A stretch of DNA of 64,000 nucleotides from Pseudomonas viridiflava (lineage in GTDB: Bacteria > Pseudomonadota > Gammaproteobacteria > Pseudomonadales > Pseudomonadaceae). The DNA lies in NCBI RefSeq assembly GCF_900591205.1, contig NZ_UUPU01000067.1, positions 1 through 64,000 of the forward strand. The letters run 5' to 3'. Below the pieces are notes generated by a model, which was not told the origin of the DNA, ran no database searches, and saw nothing but the letters and a program-made list of their open reading frames with translations. This document shows, in pieces, positions 33,778 to 42,341 of this stretch. Each line of letters starts with the position of its first letter. Within the stretch, counting starts at the first letter, position 1. The position numbers and the translations under genes were made by a program.

Positions 33778-35391
33778 ATGACTGACGTCAACCGGCTGCC
33801 CGTTCTGGTTTCCTTGCAACACGTTTGCGTCCAGTTCGCCAATGGCGAAACCTTGCTGCAAGACCTGACGCTGTGTATTGATCACACGCCTACCGGCATC
33901 GTGGGGCGCAATGGCCGGGGTAAAAGTATCCTGGCCCAATTGATCGCCGGGGTGCGCACGCCCTCCTCGGGTGCCCTCAAGCGCAGGGCCAGTGTGGTTT
34001 ACGTGCCGCAAAGCATGGGGGTTACCGCAGGGCAAACCGTCGCCGATATCACAGGCACCGCTCAGGCGCTGGCAGCACTGGCGCGTATGGCGGCGGGTGT
34101 GGCGCGAGTGACTGATCTTGAGGTGATCGACGATCGCTGGGACCTCGCCGATCGCTTGCGCGCCGCCCTGAATGACGCGGGCCTTGCGCAGCTTGCTGTG
34201 CATGCGCCGGCTGAACACCTCAGCGGTGGTCAACGGGCGCGGCTGGCGGTGATCGGCGCATTACTGGCCGCACCGCAGTTGCTGGTGCTCGACGAGCCGA
34301 CCAACCACCTCGACAGCGCTGGCCGTGCGTGGCTGCTACGCGTGCTGAAGGCATGGCGCGGCGGCCTGGTGGTGGTCAGCCATGATCGGCAATTGCTCAA
34401 TAGCCTGGAGCGTATCGTCGAGCTGTCCCTCCTCGGGCCTCGGGTGTATGGCGGCAACTACGCCGCCTATTGCCTGCAACGTGATGCCGAACAGCACGCC
34501 GCCGTCGCTGCGCTGGAACGTGCGCGCCTGGCGCGCAGCCGCGAACGCCGGCGCCTGCAAAAGGATCACGACAGCCTGCAACACAACGCGGCCCGTTCAC
34601 GCAAACACGCCGAGACGGCGAACGTCGACCGGTTCACCAAGGCCCGCTGGAAAGGCGCTGCCAGCGAAATCGTCAGCAGCGTGCGCAGTGCCCATCACGC
34701 GCACAAACATGAACTGGATGATCAGGTACGCCAGGCTTACGCGCGCGTGGCGGACGAGACCCCGACCCTGCTGGCCTTGCCAAGTTCTGCGGTGCCCAAT
34801 GGTCGACACGTCGTGGCGCTGATGGATGCGCGGTTACCCTGGCTGGAACATCCGGCACTCACACTGCACCTCGCGGGCCCGGTACGCGTTGCCGTGCAAG
34901 GCCCGAACGGCTGCGGCAAATCCACCTTGCTCAAGGTGCTTGCAGGGCAATGGCAGCCGGTGAGTGGCGAGTGTTCGGTGCCGGTGCCCAGCGCGTATAT
35001 CGACCAGCATTTGGCGTTGCTGGACGATCACCGCTCGCTGGTCGAGCAACTGAACAGCCCGTTGGACCCAGCCGAACTGCGCACGCGCCTGGCCATGCTG
35101 CAACTGGACGCGTTGCGAGTAACCCTACCGGCCGGACAGCTCAGCGGCGGTGAGCGTTTAAAAGCCGCGATGGCGATTGCACTGTGGCGAGAAACACCTG
35201 CGCAACTGCTATTGCTCGACGAACCCACCAACCATCTCGACCTGGAATCGGTGCTGGCCTTTGAACAGGCGCTGCAAGGGTTCACCGGGGCGATGCTGGT
35301 GGTGTCCCATGACGCGGCGTTTGTGCAAGCGATCCAGCCGACCCATCGCCTGAGCTGGCAGCCTGAAGGTTGGTGTCTGGAGTGTGTCTGA
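33778..35391 (+). CDS. ABC-F family ATPase
   Basis: A 537-residue soluble protein with two ABC domains and no membrane segment. Domain 1: Walker A GRNGRGKS, signature LSGGQRARLAV, Walker B LLVLDEPTNHLD. Domain 2: Walker A GPNGCGKSTL, signature LSGGERLKAAMA, Walker B LLLLDEPTNHLD. The interdomain linker (about 245-330) is basic and helical, as in ribosome-binding ABC-F proteins. GGAGGTG before ATG 33778 fixes the start; the frame is open upstream into the topoisomerase gene but without ABC features. Role (ribosome rescue or antibiotic protection) is not decidable here. Confidence 0.92.
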   Translation: MTDVNRLPVLVSLQHVCVQFANGETLLQDLTLCIDHTPTGIVGRNGRGKSILAQLIAGVRTPSSGALKRRASVVYVPQSMGVTAGQTVADITGTAQALAALARMAAGVARVTDLEVIDDRWDLADRLRAALNDAGLAQLAVHAPAEHLSGGQRARLAVIGALLAAPQLLVLDEPTNHLDSAGRAWLLRVLKAWRGGLVVVSHDRQLLNSLERIVELSLLGPRVYGGNYAAYCLQRDAEQHAAVAALERARLARSRERRRLQKDHDSLQHNAARSRKHAETANVDRFTKARWKGAASEIVSSVRSAHHAHKHELDDQVRQAYARVADETPTLLALPSSAVPNGRHVVALMDARLPWLEHPALTLHLAGPVRVAVQGPNGCGKSTLLKVLAGQWQPVSGECSVPVPSAYIDQHLALLDDHRSLVEQLNSPLDPAELRTRLAMLQLDALRVTLPAGQLSGGERLKAAMAIALWRETPAQLLLLDEPTNHLDLESVLAFEQALQGFTGAMLVVSHDAAFVQAIQPTHRLSWQPEGWCLECV

Positions 35392-35460
35392 GGCCATTGC
35401 GCGTATTTGCAAAGCGTCCTACGGTAGTGGCCGGATAATCTCACCGAGGAACCCGGCCCC

Positions 35461-36165
35461 ATGCTGCCCACGCCCCGCAAGCCTTACGCCAACCCCGCAC
35501 TCGCCCATCGACAGCGCTGGCGTGGCCGCGTCGGGATGATGCTGGTGGCCAGCCTGTCAGTGCTGGCAGGCATGACCGATGCCATTGGCTTTATGGCGAG
35601 CGGCGACTTTGTGTCATTTATGAGCGGCAACACCACGCGCCTGGCAGTCGCCATCAGTGCCGGTGATCTCGGGCTGACCGGGCGCCTGCTGCTGCTGGTA
35701 GCGACCTTCGTGGGGGGCAACGCACTCGGGGTGATCGTCAGTCGCCTTAGCCGACGGCACGCCCTGCCACTGCTGCTGTGTATTGCGGCATTACTCTGTG
35801 GCGGCGCCTTCTTGCCGTTTGCCAACGCCTTGCCCGCGCTGCTGGCGGCGATCATTGCGATGGGCATGCTCAATGCGGCCGTGGAAGAGGTCAACGGGTT
35901 GCCGGTAGGTCTCACATACGTCACCGGGGCGCTTTCGCGTTTTGGCCGCGGGTTGGGGCGCTGGATGCTGGGGGAACGCCGCAATGGCTGGCGGGTGCAG
36001 CTGATTCCGTGGGCGGGGATGTTTGTGGGCGCGGTGATTGGCGCGCTGCTGGAGCAGCAGATGGGCCTGAAGGCGTTGTTGGCAAGCGGTGTGTTGGCGG
36101 GGGTGCTGGGGCTGGTGTCACTGAAAATTCCCCGGCGCTGGCATCTGGGATTCATGCCGCGATAA
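35461..36165 (+). CDS. YoaK/DUF1275 family membrane protein
   Basis: A 234-residue inner-membrane protein with about six helices. SVLAGMTDAIGFMASGDFVSF followed by MSGNTTRLAVAI is the DUF1275 signature. Function unknown. The ATG follows CCGAGGAACCCGGCCCC. Confidence 0.9.
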   Translation: MLPTPRKPYANPALAHRQRWRGRVGMMLVASLSVLAGMTDAIGFMASGDFVSFMSGNTTRLAVAISAGDLGLTGRLLLLVATFVGGNALGVIVSRLSRRHALPLLLCIAALLCGGAFLPFANALPALLAAIIAMGMLNAAVEEVNGLPVGLTYVTGALSRFGRGLGRWMLGERRNGWRVQLIPWAGMFVGAVIGALLEQQMGLKALLASGVLAGVLGLVSLKIPRRWHLGFMPR

Positions 36166-36176
36166 GCAAAAAAGGT

Positions 36177-36239
36177 GCTCGCCCGACGTTTAAGCCTCGA
36201 CGTCCGTGTACTGGTAAAGAGCCATCATGTCGGGCGAGC
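36177..36239. repeat. Inverted repeat with 11-base perfect arms
   Basis: GCTCGCCCGAC (36177-36187) pairs with GTCGGGCGAGC (36229-36239) across a 41-base loop. There is no T run after it. It lies between the YoaK-like gene and the convergent lipoprotein gene and could be a bidirectional 3' stabiliser or a folded RNA. Confidence 0.7.
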
Positions 36240-36308
36240 GGGTGAATCATAAGCGAATGCCCGGCGACTGTCCCGCCAGGCATTTCCTAAAAGCACTAAG
36301 GCAACGGA

Positions 36309-36671
36309 TTACAGGCAGGTCGCGAGCGCGGCCAAGCGCCGTTTGGCAGGCATAGTGTCTTCGCCTGCGTAGTAGTTGACGGTGGAGCCTGCGCCCACGC
36401 TCAGCACATCGACAAAGTAGTCGCCACCAGTGGTGTAGACGGTAAAACCGCCCGCACCGGTCGGTTCCTTGAAGCCGCCGGCATCCACGCCAAAGACACT
36501 TTCGTCCTGCCAGCCGAACTGGATGCATTCAGCAACCACCAAGGTGGCCTTGTCCGACGCCATGGTCTTGTAGGGAGTGCCCGCGCGCGCCTCTTTCATC
36601 TTCGAACCCGCGCAACCGGCCAGTGCAGCCAGCGCCGCCAGTACCATTGCGCCCATTACGACCTTCCGCAT
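36309..36671 (-). CDS. Lipoprotein, hypothetical
   Basis: A 120-residue protein with a lipoprotein signal ending LAALAGC (MRKVVMGAMVLAALAALAGC, Cys20). Mature part has TLVVAECIQFGWQDE and a glycine-rich VYTTGGDYFVDVLSVG segment. GGAGGCGATGGC before ATG 36671 fixes the start. Function unknown; small lipoproteins of this kind are common in pseudomonads. Confidence 0.78.
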   Translation of the reverse strand: MRKVVMGAMVLAALAALAGCAGSKMKEARAGTPYKTMASDKATLVVAECIQFGWQDESVFGVDAGGFKEPTGAGGFTVYTTGGDYFVDVLSVGAGSTVNYYAGEDTMPAKRRLAALATCL

Positions 36672-36769
36672 GCCATCGCCTCCTTGGAAAAAAAGCGACT
36701 TTACCATTAGCCGGCGTGCTTTAACCCGGATAACCGGTGCTACCCCGTGCCGTCGGGTGCCGCATAAAT

Positions 36770-36863
36770 TTAGTTTCACTGTGCTGGGCGACTTCGCCGC
36801 CTATAGTCGACAGGCTCATTTTTAGAAGTCTCCCTTCTGCCCGCTCTCCCGCGGGCTTTTTTT
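36770..36863 (+). ncRNA. Candidate small RNA ending in an orphan terminator
   Basis: A textbook terminator at 36839-36863 has no plus-strand gene before it; the nearest, at 36165, is about 670 bases away. Just upstream are two further hairpins: GCCT/AGGC (about 36799-36815) and AGAAG/CTTCT (36824-36838). Spacing of three consecutive hairpins ending in a T tract suggests a short RNA. The 5' end is a guess and I see no convincing -35/-10 pair. A family search is needed; C4-type antisense RNAs are one candidate. Confidence 0.4.
36839..36863 (+). terminator. Orphan Rho-independent terminator
   Basis: GCCCGC (36839-36844) and GCGGGC (36851-36856) form a stem with a TCTCCC loop, followed by seven T residues. 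It points rightward, opposite to the genes on both sides. Confidence 0.85.
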
Positions 36864-36875
36864 CGCCTGTGCGGG

Positions 36876-37187
36876 TCAGAACCACCAGCGAAACAGATAG
36901 AACAACCCCATGCTCAGCAGCACGGTGATCAACACATTGCGTGTCCAGAACATCAACCCCACCGCACAAATGCCCGCCAGCAAGTAAGGGTTGGCCGGGC
37001 TCAGGTTGAGCTTATGGTCAGCCAGAAAGATGATCGGCCCGCAAATCGCCGTGAGCATGCCCGGCACTGCAAACCCAAGAAATTCTCGGGCTCCACGGTT
37101 AAGGCGCACCGGTAAACGCGGCTCGATAAACAGGTAACGGTTGAGAAACACCACCAGGCCCATGGCCACAATCATCAGGTAAATCAT
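36876..37187 (-). CDS. azlD: AzlD-family branched-chain amino acid transport protein
   Basis: A 103-residue inner-membrane protein with four hydrophobic helices, starting MIYLMIVAMGLVVFLNRYLF. It is the small partner of AzlC; AzlCD pairs export branched-chain amino acids or analogues. The ATG at 37187 overlaps the azlC stop by three bases, so the two are translationally coupled. Confidence 0.9.
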   Translation of the reverse strand: MIYLMIVAMGLVVFLNRYLFIEPRLPVRLNRGAREFLGFAVPGMLTAICGPIIFLADHKLNLSPANPYLLAGICAVGLMFWTRNVLITVLLSMGLFYLFRWWF

Positions 37188-37879
37188 CGCTGCCCGACTC
37201 CCAGTCGCTTGCACACAAACCCTGCGCTCATGCCCAGTACGCCGGATACCACCACCGCCGATTCCCACTGCAAAAAGCTCAACCACACCGAAAACAGCAG
37301 CGACACGGCCACGCAGACCACGGTCGGCACATCGCGCACGACCGGGGTGATCAGCGCGATAAAGGTCGCGGCAATCGAGAATTCCAGGCCCAGTTGATCA
37401 AGACCGGGAATGCTTTTGCCGAGCACGATGCCGGCCAGCGTAAAGAGGTTCCAGGCGATATAGAACGTCAGCCCGACACCCAGGGCATACCAGCGGTTAA
37501 AGGTTTCGCGGTCGTAGTGGCTCACCAGTGCAAAGAACTCGTCGGTCAGCAGAAACCCCAGGCTCATGCGCCAGCGGGTTTTGAGCGGGGAGAGAATCGG
37601 GCGTAAGTGCATGCCGTACAGCAAATGCTGCGAGGTCAGCAGCAAGGTGGTCAACACGATGGAAATCAGGCTGGCGCCGCTTTTGACCATGCCGATGGCG
37701 ACCAGTTGAGCAGCGCCGGCGAAGACGATGGCGGACAACCCCTGCGCTTGCAACGGGGTGAATTGCGCATCAATGGCCATCGAACCGGCCAGCAGGCCCC
37801 AGGGCGCACAGGCCAGGGACAGGGGGATGACGGCGATCGCGCCGCGAGCGAAGGCGTAATGAGGTAAGGCAGTAGGCAT
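37184..37879 (-). CDS. azlC: AzlC-family branched-chain amino acid exporter
   Basis: A 231-residue inner-membrane protein with about seven helices. IPLSLACAPWGLLAG, VFAGAAQLVAIGMV and GFLLTDEFFALVSHYD are characteristic of AzlC. It forms the exporter with the overlapping azlD gene downstream. Confidence 0.92.
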   Translation of the reverse strand: MPTALPHYAFARGAIAVIPLSLACAPWGLLAGSMAIDAQFTPLQAQGLSAIVFAGAAQLVAIGMVKSGASLISIVLTTLLLTSQHLLYGMHLRPILSPLKTRWRMSLGFLLTDEFFALVSHYDRETFNRWYALGVGLTFYIAWNLFTLAGIVLGKSIPGLDQLGLEFSIAATFIALITPVVRDVPTVVCVAVSLLFSVWLSFLQWESAVVVSGVLGMSAGFVCKRLGVGQR

Positions 37880-37950
37880 GGAGACGGCTCATCGACAGAC
37901 AGTCGACAAGCATGCCAGCGTAACAAGGGGCTTGTCTTGAACGATCTTGC

Positions 37951-38184
37951 TCAGGCCAGGCGTACCGACACCTGCTCCACCGAATCGCGGGCTTCGCGCA
38001 GTTCGTGGGCGTCCTGGTTGAGCCGGTGAATGGTATTGAGCAAGCGCTGACGCAGCACTTCATCGCCAAGTTTTTCGACGGCGCGCATCAGGTCGAACGC
38101 CGCGGTTTCGTTATTTTCCGCGACGGAATCCAGGGTCTTGCGCAGATTGCGAGTGGCACGGGTCACGCGGGGGTCTTCCTTCAT
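37951..38184 (-). CDS. Small helical hypothetical protein
   Basis: A 77-residue, almost fully helical, charged protein starting MKEDPRVTRATRNLRKTLDS and ending EQVSVRLA. It has no membrane segment. Family unknown to me. The start is chosen at ATG 38184; a TTG two codons upstream is possible. The ribosome binding site is poor on either choice. Confidence 0.6.
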   Translation of the reverse strand: MKEDPRVTRATRNLRKTLDSVAENNETAAFDLMRAVEKLGDEVLRQRLLNTIHRLNQDAHELREARDSVEQVSVRLA

Positions 38185-38298
38185 CAGCAATGGGGAGGCA
38201 CTTTAGGACATTCGTGTTTCATTTTAATTTCAGACACTTGTGGCTGATTTGCAGGTATTTGATCCATGTCAGTCGAATTCAGGATTTGACCTACATAT

Positions 38299-38333
38299 AT
38301 GGATATTCGTATATTCGAATAACCCTATATACA
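38299..38333. promoter_or_regulatory. ArsR operator/promoter region
   Basis: The AT-rich stretch just before arsR contains the perfect palindrome TATTCGAATA (38312-38321) within repeats of ATATTCG. ArsR/SmtB repressors bind such dyads and release them on arsenite binding. Distance to the arsR ATG is 24 bases. Confidence 0.7.
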
Positions 38334-38345
38334 AAGACCTTGATC

Positions 38346-38702
38346 ATGTCGGACCTCCTCTCCCCGCCCACCTTGTTCAAATGCCTGGCCGATGCCACCC
38401 GGGCTCGTTTGACGTTACTGATCCTGCGTGAAGGCGAACTTTGCGTCTGCGAACTGATCCATGCCTTGGATGACAGCCAGCCGAAAATCTCCCGCCACCT
38501 CGCGCAACTGCGCAGTGGCGGGCTGCTGGTGGATCGTCGTCAAGGGCAATGGATCTACTACCGCATCAACCCGGCACTGCCCAAGTGGGTGACCGACGTG
38601 CTGGAAACCACCCTGCAAGCCAACCAGCCATGGTTGCACAGCGACGCGCAGCGTCTGGGTGCAATGGGCGACAGACCACAACGGGCCAGCACCTGCTGCT
38701 GA
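38346..38702 (+). CDS. arsR: ArsR-family arsenite-responsive repressor
   Basis: A 118-residue winged-helix repressor. The arsenite-binding cysteines are in ELCVCELIHAL and the recognition helix is in SQPKISRHLAQLRSGGLL. The C-terminus ends in two further cysteines (TCC). It heads arsRBC and most likely represses it from the palindrome upstream. Confidence 0.95.
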   Translation: MSDLLSPPTLFKCLADATRARLTLLILREGELCVCELIHALDDSQPKISRHLAQLRSGGLLVDRRQGQWIYYRINPALPKWVTDVLETTLQANQPWLHSDAQRLGAMGDRPQRASTCC

Positions 38703-38721
38703 GCCATCGGAGCGTTTACTC

Positions 38722-40005
38722 ATGCTTGTCGCAATTGCGATTTTTATCTTCACCATCGTGCTGGTCATCTGGCAACCCAAGGGCCTGGGGGTGGGCTGGA
38801 GCGCAACCATGGGCGCGATCCTGGCCCTGGCCTGCGGCGTGATCAGCCTGGCTGACATCCCGGTGGTGTGGCACATCATCTGGAATGCCACCGGCACGTT
38901 TGTCGCGTTGATCATCATCAGCCTGTTGCTGGACGAGGCCGGATTTTTTGCCTGGACCGCGCTTCATGTGGCGCGTTGGGGGCGTGGGCGCGGCCGACGC
39001 TTGTTTGCCTATATGGTGCTGCTCGGCGCGTTGGTCTCGGCATTGTTCGCCAATGACGGCGCGGCGTTGATTCTTACGCCAATCGTGATGTCGATGCTGC
39101 TGGCCCTGCGCTTTTCCCCGGCGGCGACCCTGGCATTTGTGATGGGCGCGGGGTTTATCGCCGACACGGCGAGCCTGCCGCTGGTGGTGTCGAACCTGGT
39201 GAATATCGTCTCGGCGGATTACTTCAAGATCGGCTTTAACGAATATGCCGCAGTGATGGTGCCGGTGAACTTCGTGAGTGTCGCGGCCACGCTGGCGGTG
39301 CTGCTGTGGTTTTTCCGCCGCGATATTCCGCAGACCTACGACCCCGCCGACCTGGAAGACCCTGCCAGCGCCATCCACGACCGCGCTACCTTTCGCGCCG
39401 GCTGGTGGGTGCTGGGTATCCTGCTGGTCGGCTGTTTCGCCCTGGAACCGCTGGGCATTCCCATCAGCGCGATTTCCGCAGTGTGTGCCGTGTTGCTGTT
39501 GGTCATCGCCGCCAAGGGCCATACGATTTCCACGCGCAAGGTACTGAAGGAAGCGCCGTGGCAGATCGTGATCTTTTCCCTGGGCATGTACCTGGTGGTC
39601 TACGGCTTGCGTAACGCCGGCCTCACCACCTACCTCGCGACCTGGCTCGATACGTTCGCCCACTACGGCGTTTGGGGTGCGGCCATGGGCACCGGGGTGC
39701 TGACGGCCTTGCTGTCATCGGCGATGAACAACCTGCCCACCGTGTTGATCGGCGCCCTGTCCATCGAGTCCAGCCACGCCGTGGGCGTGGTCAAGGACGC
39801 GATGATCTACGCGAATGTGATCGGCAGCGACCTGGGCCCCAAAATCACCCCTATTGGCAGCCTGGCCACGTTGCTGTGGTTGCATATCCTGGCACGCAAA
39901 GGCATCACCATCACCTGGGGCTACTACTTCAAGGTCGGGATCGTACTGACCTTGCCGGTGCTGTTGATCACCCTCGCCGCCCTCGCATTGCGCCTGAGTC
40001 TCTAA
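38722..40005 (+). CDS. arsB: Arsenite efflux transporter ArsB
   Basis: A 427-residue inner-membrane arsenite/antimonite exporter with about 12 helices. WQPKGLGVGWSATMGA, FANDGAALILTPIV and GSDLGPKITPIGSLATLLWL are ArsB signatures. The ATG at 38722 lies 20 bases after arsR; the frame is open further back into arsR but that part is not ArsB. Confidence 0.96.
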   Translation: MLVAIAIFIFTIVLVIWQPKGLGVGWSATMGAILALACGVISLADIPVVWHIIWNATGTFVALIIISLLLDEAGFFAWTALHVARWGRGRGRRLFAYMVLLGALVSALFANDGAALILTPIVMSMLLALRFSPAATLAFVMGAGFIADTASLPLVVSNLVNIVSADYFKIGFNEYAAVMVPVNFVSVAATLAVLLWFFRRDIPQTYDPADLEDPASAIHDRATFRAGWWVLGILLVGCFALEPLGIPISAISAVCAVLLLVIAAKGHTISTRKVLKEAPWQIVIFSLGMYLVVYGLRNAGLTTYLATWLDTFAHYGVWGAAMGTGVLTALLSSAMNNLPTVLIGALSIESSHAVGVVKDAMIYANVIGSDLGPKITPIGSLATLLWLHILARKGITITWGYYFKVGIVLTLPVLLITLAALALRLSL

Positions 40006-40007
40006 CG

Positions 40008-40478
40008 ATGAAAGTCCTGTTTATGTGCACCGCCAACAGCTGCCGCAGCATCTTGTCCGAAGCGCTGTTCAATCACTTGGCGCCGCCGGGGTTCGCGGCG
40101 GTCAGCTCCGGCAGTTGCCCCAAGGGCCAGGTGCTGCCCCGTAGCCTCAGCACATTGCAGGCCGCGGGCATCAGCACCGAGGGCTTGTACAGCAAGGGCA
40201 ACGCGGCGTTTGAAGGCAGCCCGCCGGACCTGGTGATTACCGTGTGCGACAAGGCTGCCGGGGAAGCCTGCCCGGTGTATTTCGGACCGGCGCTGAAGGC
40301 GCATTGGGGCTTGGAAGACCCGTCGGATATTCAGGGTGATCAAGCACAGGTGCAAGCCGCCTTCGACGCCACGCTGGATACGATTGCCACGCGCTGCCGG
40401 GGGTTTTTCGCCCTGCCTTTTGCGCACCTGAGCCCAGCCGAACTCAAGGCTGAACTCGAGCGCATTGCGACGCTCTAG
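40008..40478 (+). CDS. arsC: Arsenate reductase (low-Mr phosphatase fold)
   Basis: A 156-residue reductase that turns arsenate to arsenite for export by ArsB. The P-loop is MCTANSCRSILSEA (CX5R) near residue 7, and VTVCDKAAGEACPVYFG-type segment (ITVCDKAAGEACPVYFG) supplies the further redox cysteines of the thioredoxin-linked class. It starts two bases after the arsB stop. There is no arsH. Confidence 0.94.
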   Translation: MKVLFMCTANSCRSILSEALFNHLAPPGFAAVSSGSCPKGQVLPRSLSTLQAAGISTEGLYSKGNAAFEGSPPDLVITVCDKAAGEACPVYFGPALKAHWGLEDPSDIQGDQAQVQAAFDATLDTIATRCRGFFALPFAHLSPAELKAELERIATL

Positions 40479-40540
40479 ACTGTCCGTCACCTGGGCTATC
40501 CACGTATGCTGAGCACCCTCCCACTCGATGAGTCGACTCG

Positions 40541-41332
40541 ATGAGCGCCATGCAACACGCCTGGCTGGGCAACTACGAAATCAGCAGCACCACCTGCACC
40601 GGCCTGACCTTTGCGCGTCACAGCCATGACGAATGCGTGATTGGCGTGAACCTGCTGGGCGAGGAAAAAGTCTGGCTGGACCGCCGCGAGTTCGAGGCCG
40701 GGCCGGGGTCGATCACCTTGTACAACCCCGGCCAGATCCAGGGCGGCGGCGCGGCGGACGGAGCGCCCTGGCAGTTTGTGAGCCTGTACGTGACGGCGGA
40801 CCAGTTGGCCACAGACCTGGGGCTGGCGCATGTGGAGTTCGACCGTTCGCTGTGTTTTCAGCCGGATCTGGCCCGGCGCCTGGCGGATACGGTGCGCGGC
40901 GCGTTAAGCGGCGATGCGCGGGTCCGCGAATTGAGCGAAGACGCCTTGGTCCTGTTGCTCGGTGAACTGGTCAGCCTGAGTGGCGTGCGCCTGCCCGGCA
41001 GTGCGGCAACCGGCAAAAGCCTGATCGGCCGCGCCCAGGAATTGCTGGCCGAGCAGTTGCATCAGTCGCTGGCGCTGGAACACCTCGGCGATGAGCTGGG
41101 GTTGTCCAAATTCCACCTGCTACGCACCTTCCAGAAAGAAACCGGGCTGAGCCCCCGCCAGTGGGCCATGCAGTTACGTACCCGACGCGCCAAGGGCATG
41201 TTGCGCAAGGGCATGGCGGCCTCCGAAGTTGCCCATGACTTGGGTTTTGCCGACCAAAGCCACCTCAACCGACATTTCCGCGCCGCTTACGGCATCACAC
41301 CGGGCCGCTATCAAAGCGTGTTGAAACGCTGA
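40541..41332 (+). CDS. AraC-family transcriptional regulator
   Basis: A 263-residue AraC protein with an N-terminal cupin-like sensing domain (HSHDECVIGVNLLGEE near residue 28) and a C-terminal double helix-turn-helix (about 160-260; LGDELGLSKFHLLRTFQKE and LGFADQSHLNRHFRAAYG). This subgroup usually sits beside a LysE-type exporter, as here (74 bases downstream, same strand). Start could also be the ATG three codons in. Confidence 0.92.
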   Translation: MSAMQHAWLGNYEISSTTCTGLTFARHSHDECVIGVNLLGEEKVWLDRREFEAGPGSITLYNPGQIQGGGAADGAPWQFVSLYVTADQLATDLGLAHVEFDRSLCFQPDLARRLADTVRGALSGDARVRELSEDALVLLLGELVSLSGVRLPGSAATGKSLIGRAQELLAEQLHQSLALEHLGDELGLSKFHLLRTFQKETGLSPRQWAMQLRTRRAKGMLRKGMAASEVAHDLGFADQSHLNRHFRAAYGITPGRYQSVLKR

Positions 41333-41406
41333 GCAGCGCAATCTGGTTCAAGACACACCGCTGACGCACCTGCATGCTGCCCGCCATCATTCAAAGGAAC
41401 GCGGGC

Positions 41407-42018
41407 ATGCTGACGATCTTCTTCTACGCGCTGGTATTTGGTTTTGTGTTTTGCCTCTCCCCCGGTGCGGTGCTGGCGGAGACGCTACGGCGTGGCTTGC
41501 TCCAGGGTTTTACCAAGGCGTTGCTGGTGCAGTTCGGTTCGCTGGTGGGTGACGCCGTATGGGCGGTGATTGGCCTGACCGGTATCGCGCTGCTGATGCA
41601 ACATGACGCGGTGCGCGTACCGCTGACCGTGGTGTGCGCGCTGTACCTGGCCTGGCTGGGCGTGCGCAGCCTGCTTGACGCCTGGCACTTGCCCGAAGCG
41701 GACAGCGCCACGGCCGGCTCTGGGCAAAATGCGCTGGCGGTCGGCGCGGCGATCTCCCTGGCCAACCCCAAGAACATTGTGTATTGGGGCGCGCTGGGCA
41801 GTGCCTTGTCCGGCATCGTCGGCACCACGCCCAGCCATGGGCAAACCCTGATGTTTTTTGCAGGCTTCATGCTGGCGTCGGTGCTGTCGTGCTTTCTGAT
41901 TGCGGGGTTGGTCTACCTGCTGCGCAAGAACGCCTCGCCGCTGTGGCAACGCATCAGTTATGGCAGCTGCGGTGTGATATTGATTTATCTGGCAGTACTG
42001 GCCGCCTACGGTATATGA
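41407..42018 (+). CDS. LysE-family amino acid exporter
   Basis: A 203-residue inner-membrane protein with about six helices. The opening MLTIFFYALVFGFVFCLSPG, then GFTKALLVQFGSLVGDAVWA and ISLANPKNIVYWGAL, are LysE/RhtB features. AAAGGAA eight bases before ATG 41407 decides the start over an in-frame ATG 33 bases upstream. The AraC gene before it is its likely regulator. Confidence 0.9.
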   Translation: MLTIFFYALVFGFVFCLSPGAVLAETLRRGLLQGFTKALLVQFGSLVGDAVWAVIGLTGIALLMQHDAVRVPLTVVCALYLAWLGVRSLLDAWHLPEADSATAGSGQNALAVGAAISLANPKNIVYWGALGSALSGIVGTTPSHGQTLMFFAGFMLASVLSCFLIAGLVYLLRKNASPLWQRISYGSCGVILIYLAVLAAYGI

Positions 42019-42100
42019 AGTTATCGGTCGCGTAACTTGCGGCTTATCTGAATCAACTCTGAACCGACTCTGAACATCGGGCAATTTAATTATTCATGCG

Positions 42101-42129
42101 TTGACATTTTGTAACCGTCTGAGTAGATT
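42101..42129 (+). promoter_or_regulatory. Strong sigma-70-like promoter of the mgtA leader
   Basis: TTGACA (42101-42106) and TAGATT (42124-42129) are 17 bases apart. Transcription would start near 42136, giving a leader of about 720 bases before mgtA. Confidence 0.75.
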
Positions 42130-42341
42130 GCCCGTGCCCGCAACTGGGGCCTTTTTTAAACCTCACAAAAGAAGCCAATGGACACAGTATCTAGTCGCTG
42201 TCCGAGCACCGCCTATGCGGGCATCGGGCGCCAAACCCAGAATATGACAGGACTCGCCTCCACGGTCCGGTAAGCTGCGCTAGAGCTTGATGCTCCACCG
42301 TAACTGCCTCACCGGATGCGCGTCCGGTCCCGAGGTGTGTT
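42130..42341 (+). other. Structured 5' part of the mgtA leader
   Basis: This untranslated stretch has several possible hairpins: GGACA/TGTCC (about 42181-42210), GAGC/GCTC (about 42283-42295) and the perfect ACCGGA/TCCGGT (42311-42316 with 42323-42328) just before the GAGGTG site of the 97-residue ORF. It does not match the M-box Mg2+ riboswitch as I remember it. A Mg2+-responsive role is suggested only by its place before mgtA. Confidence 0.45.

Noticed and set aside
42136..42157. Terminator right after the mgtA leader promoter
   Set aside because: The stem is only four base pairs (GCCC/GGGC) and begins at the predicted start site, too close to act as a terminator.
42130..42341. M-box (ykoK) Mg2+ riboswitch before mgtA
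   Set aside because: Only a short GCCAATGG stretch recalls the M-box; the other conserved blocks I remember are missing.
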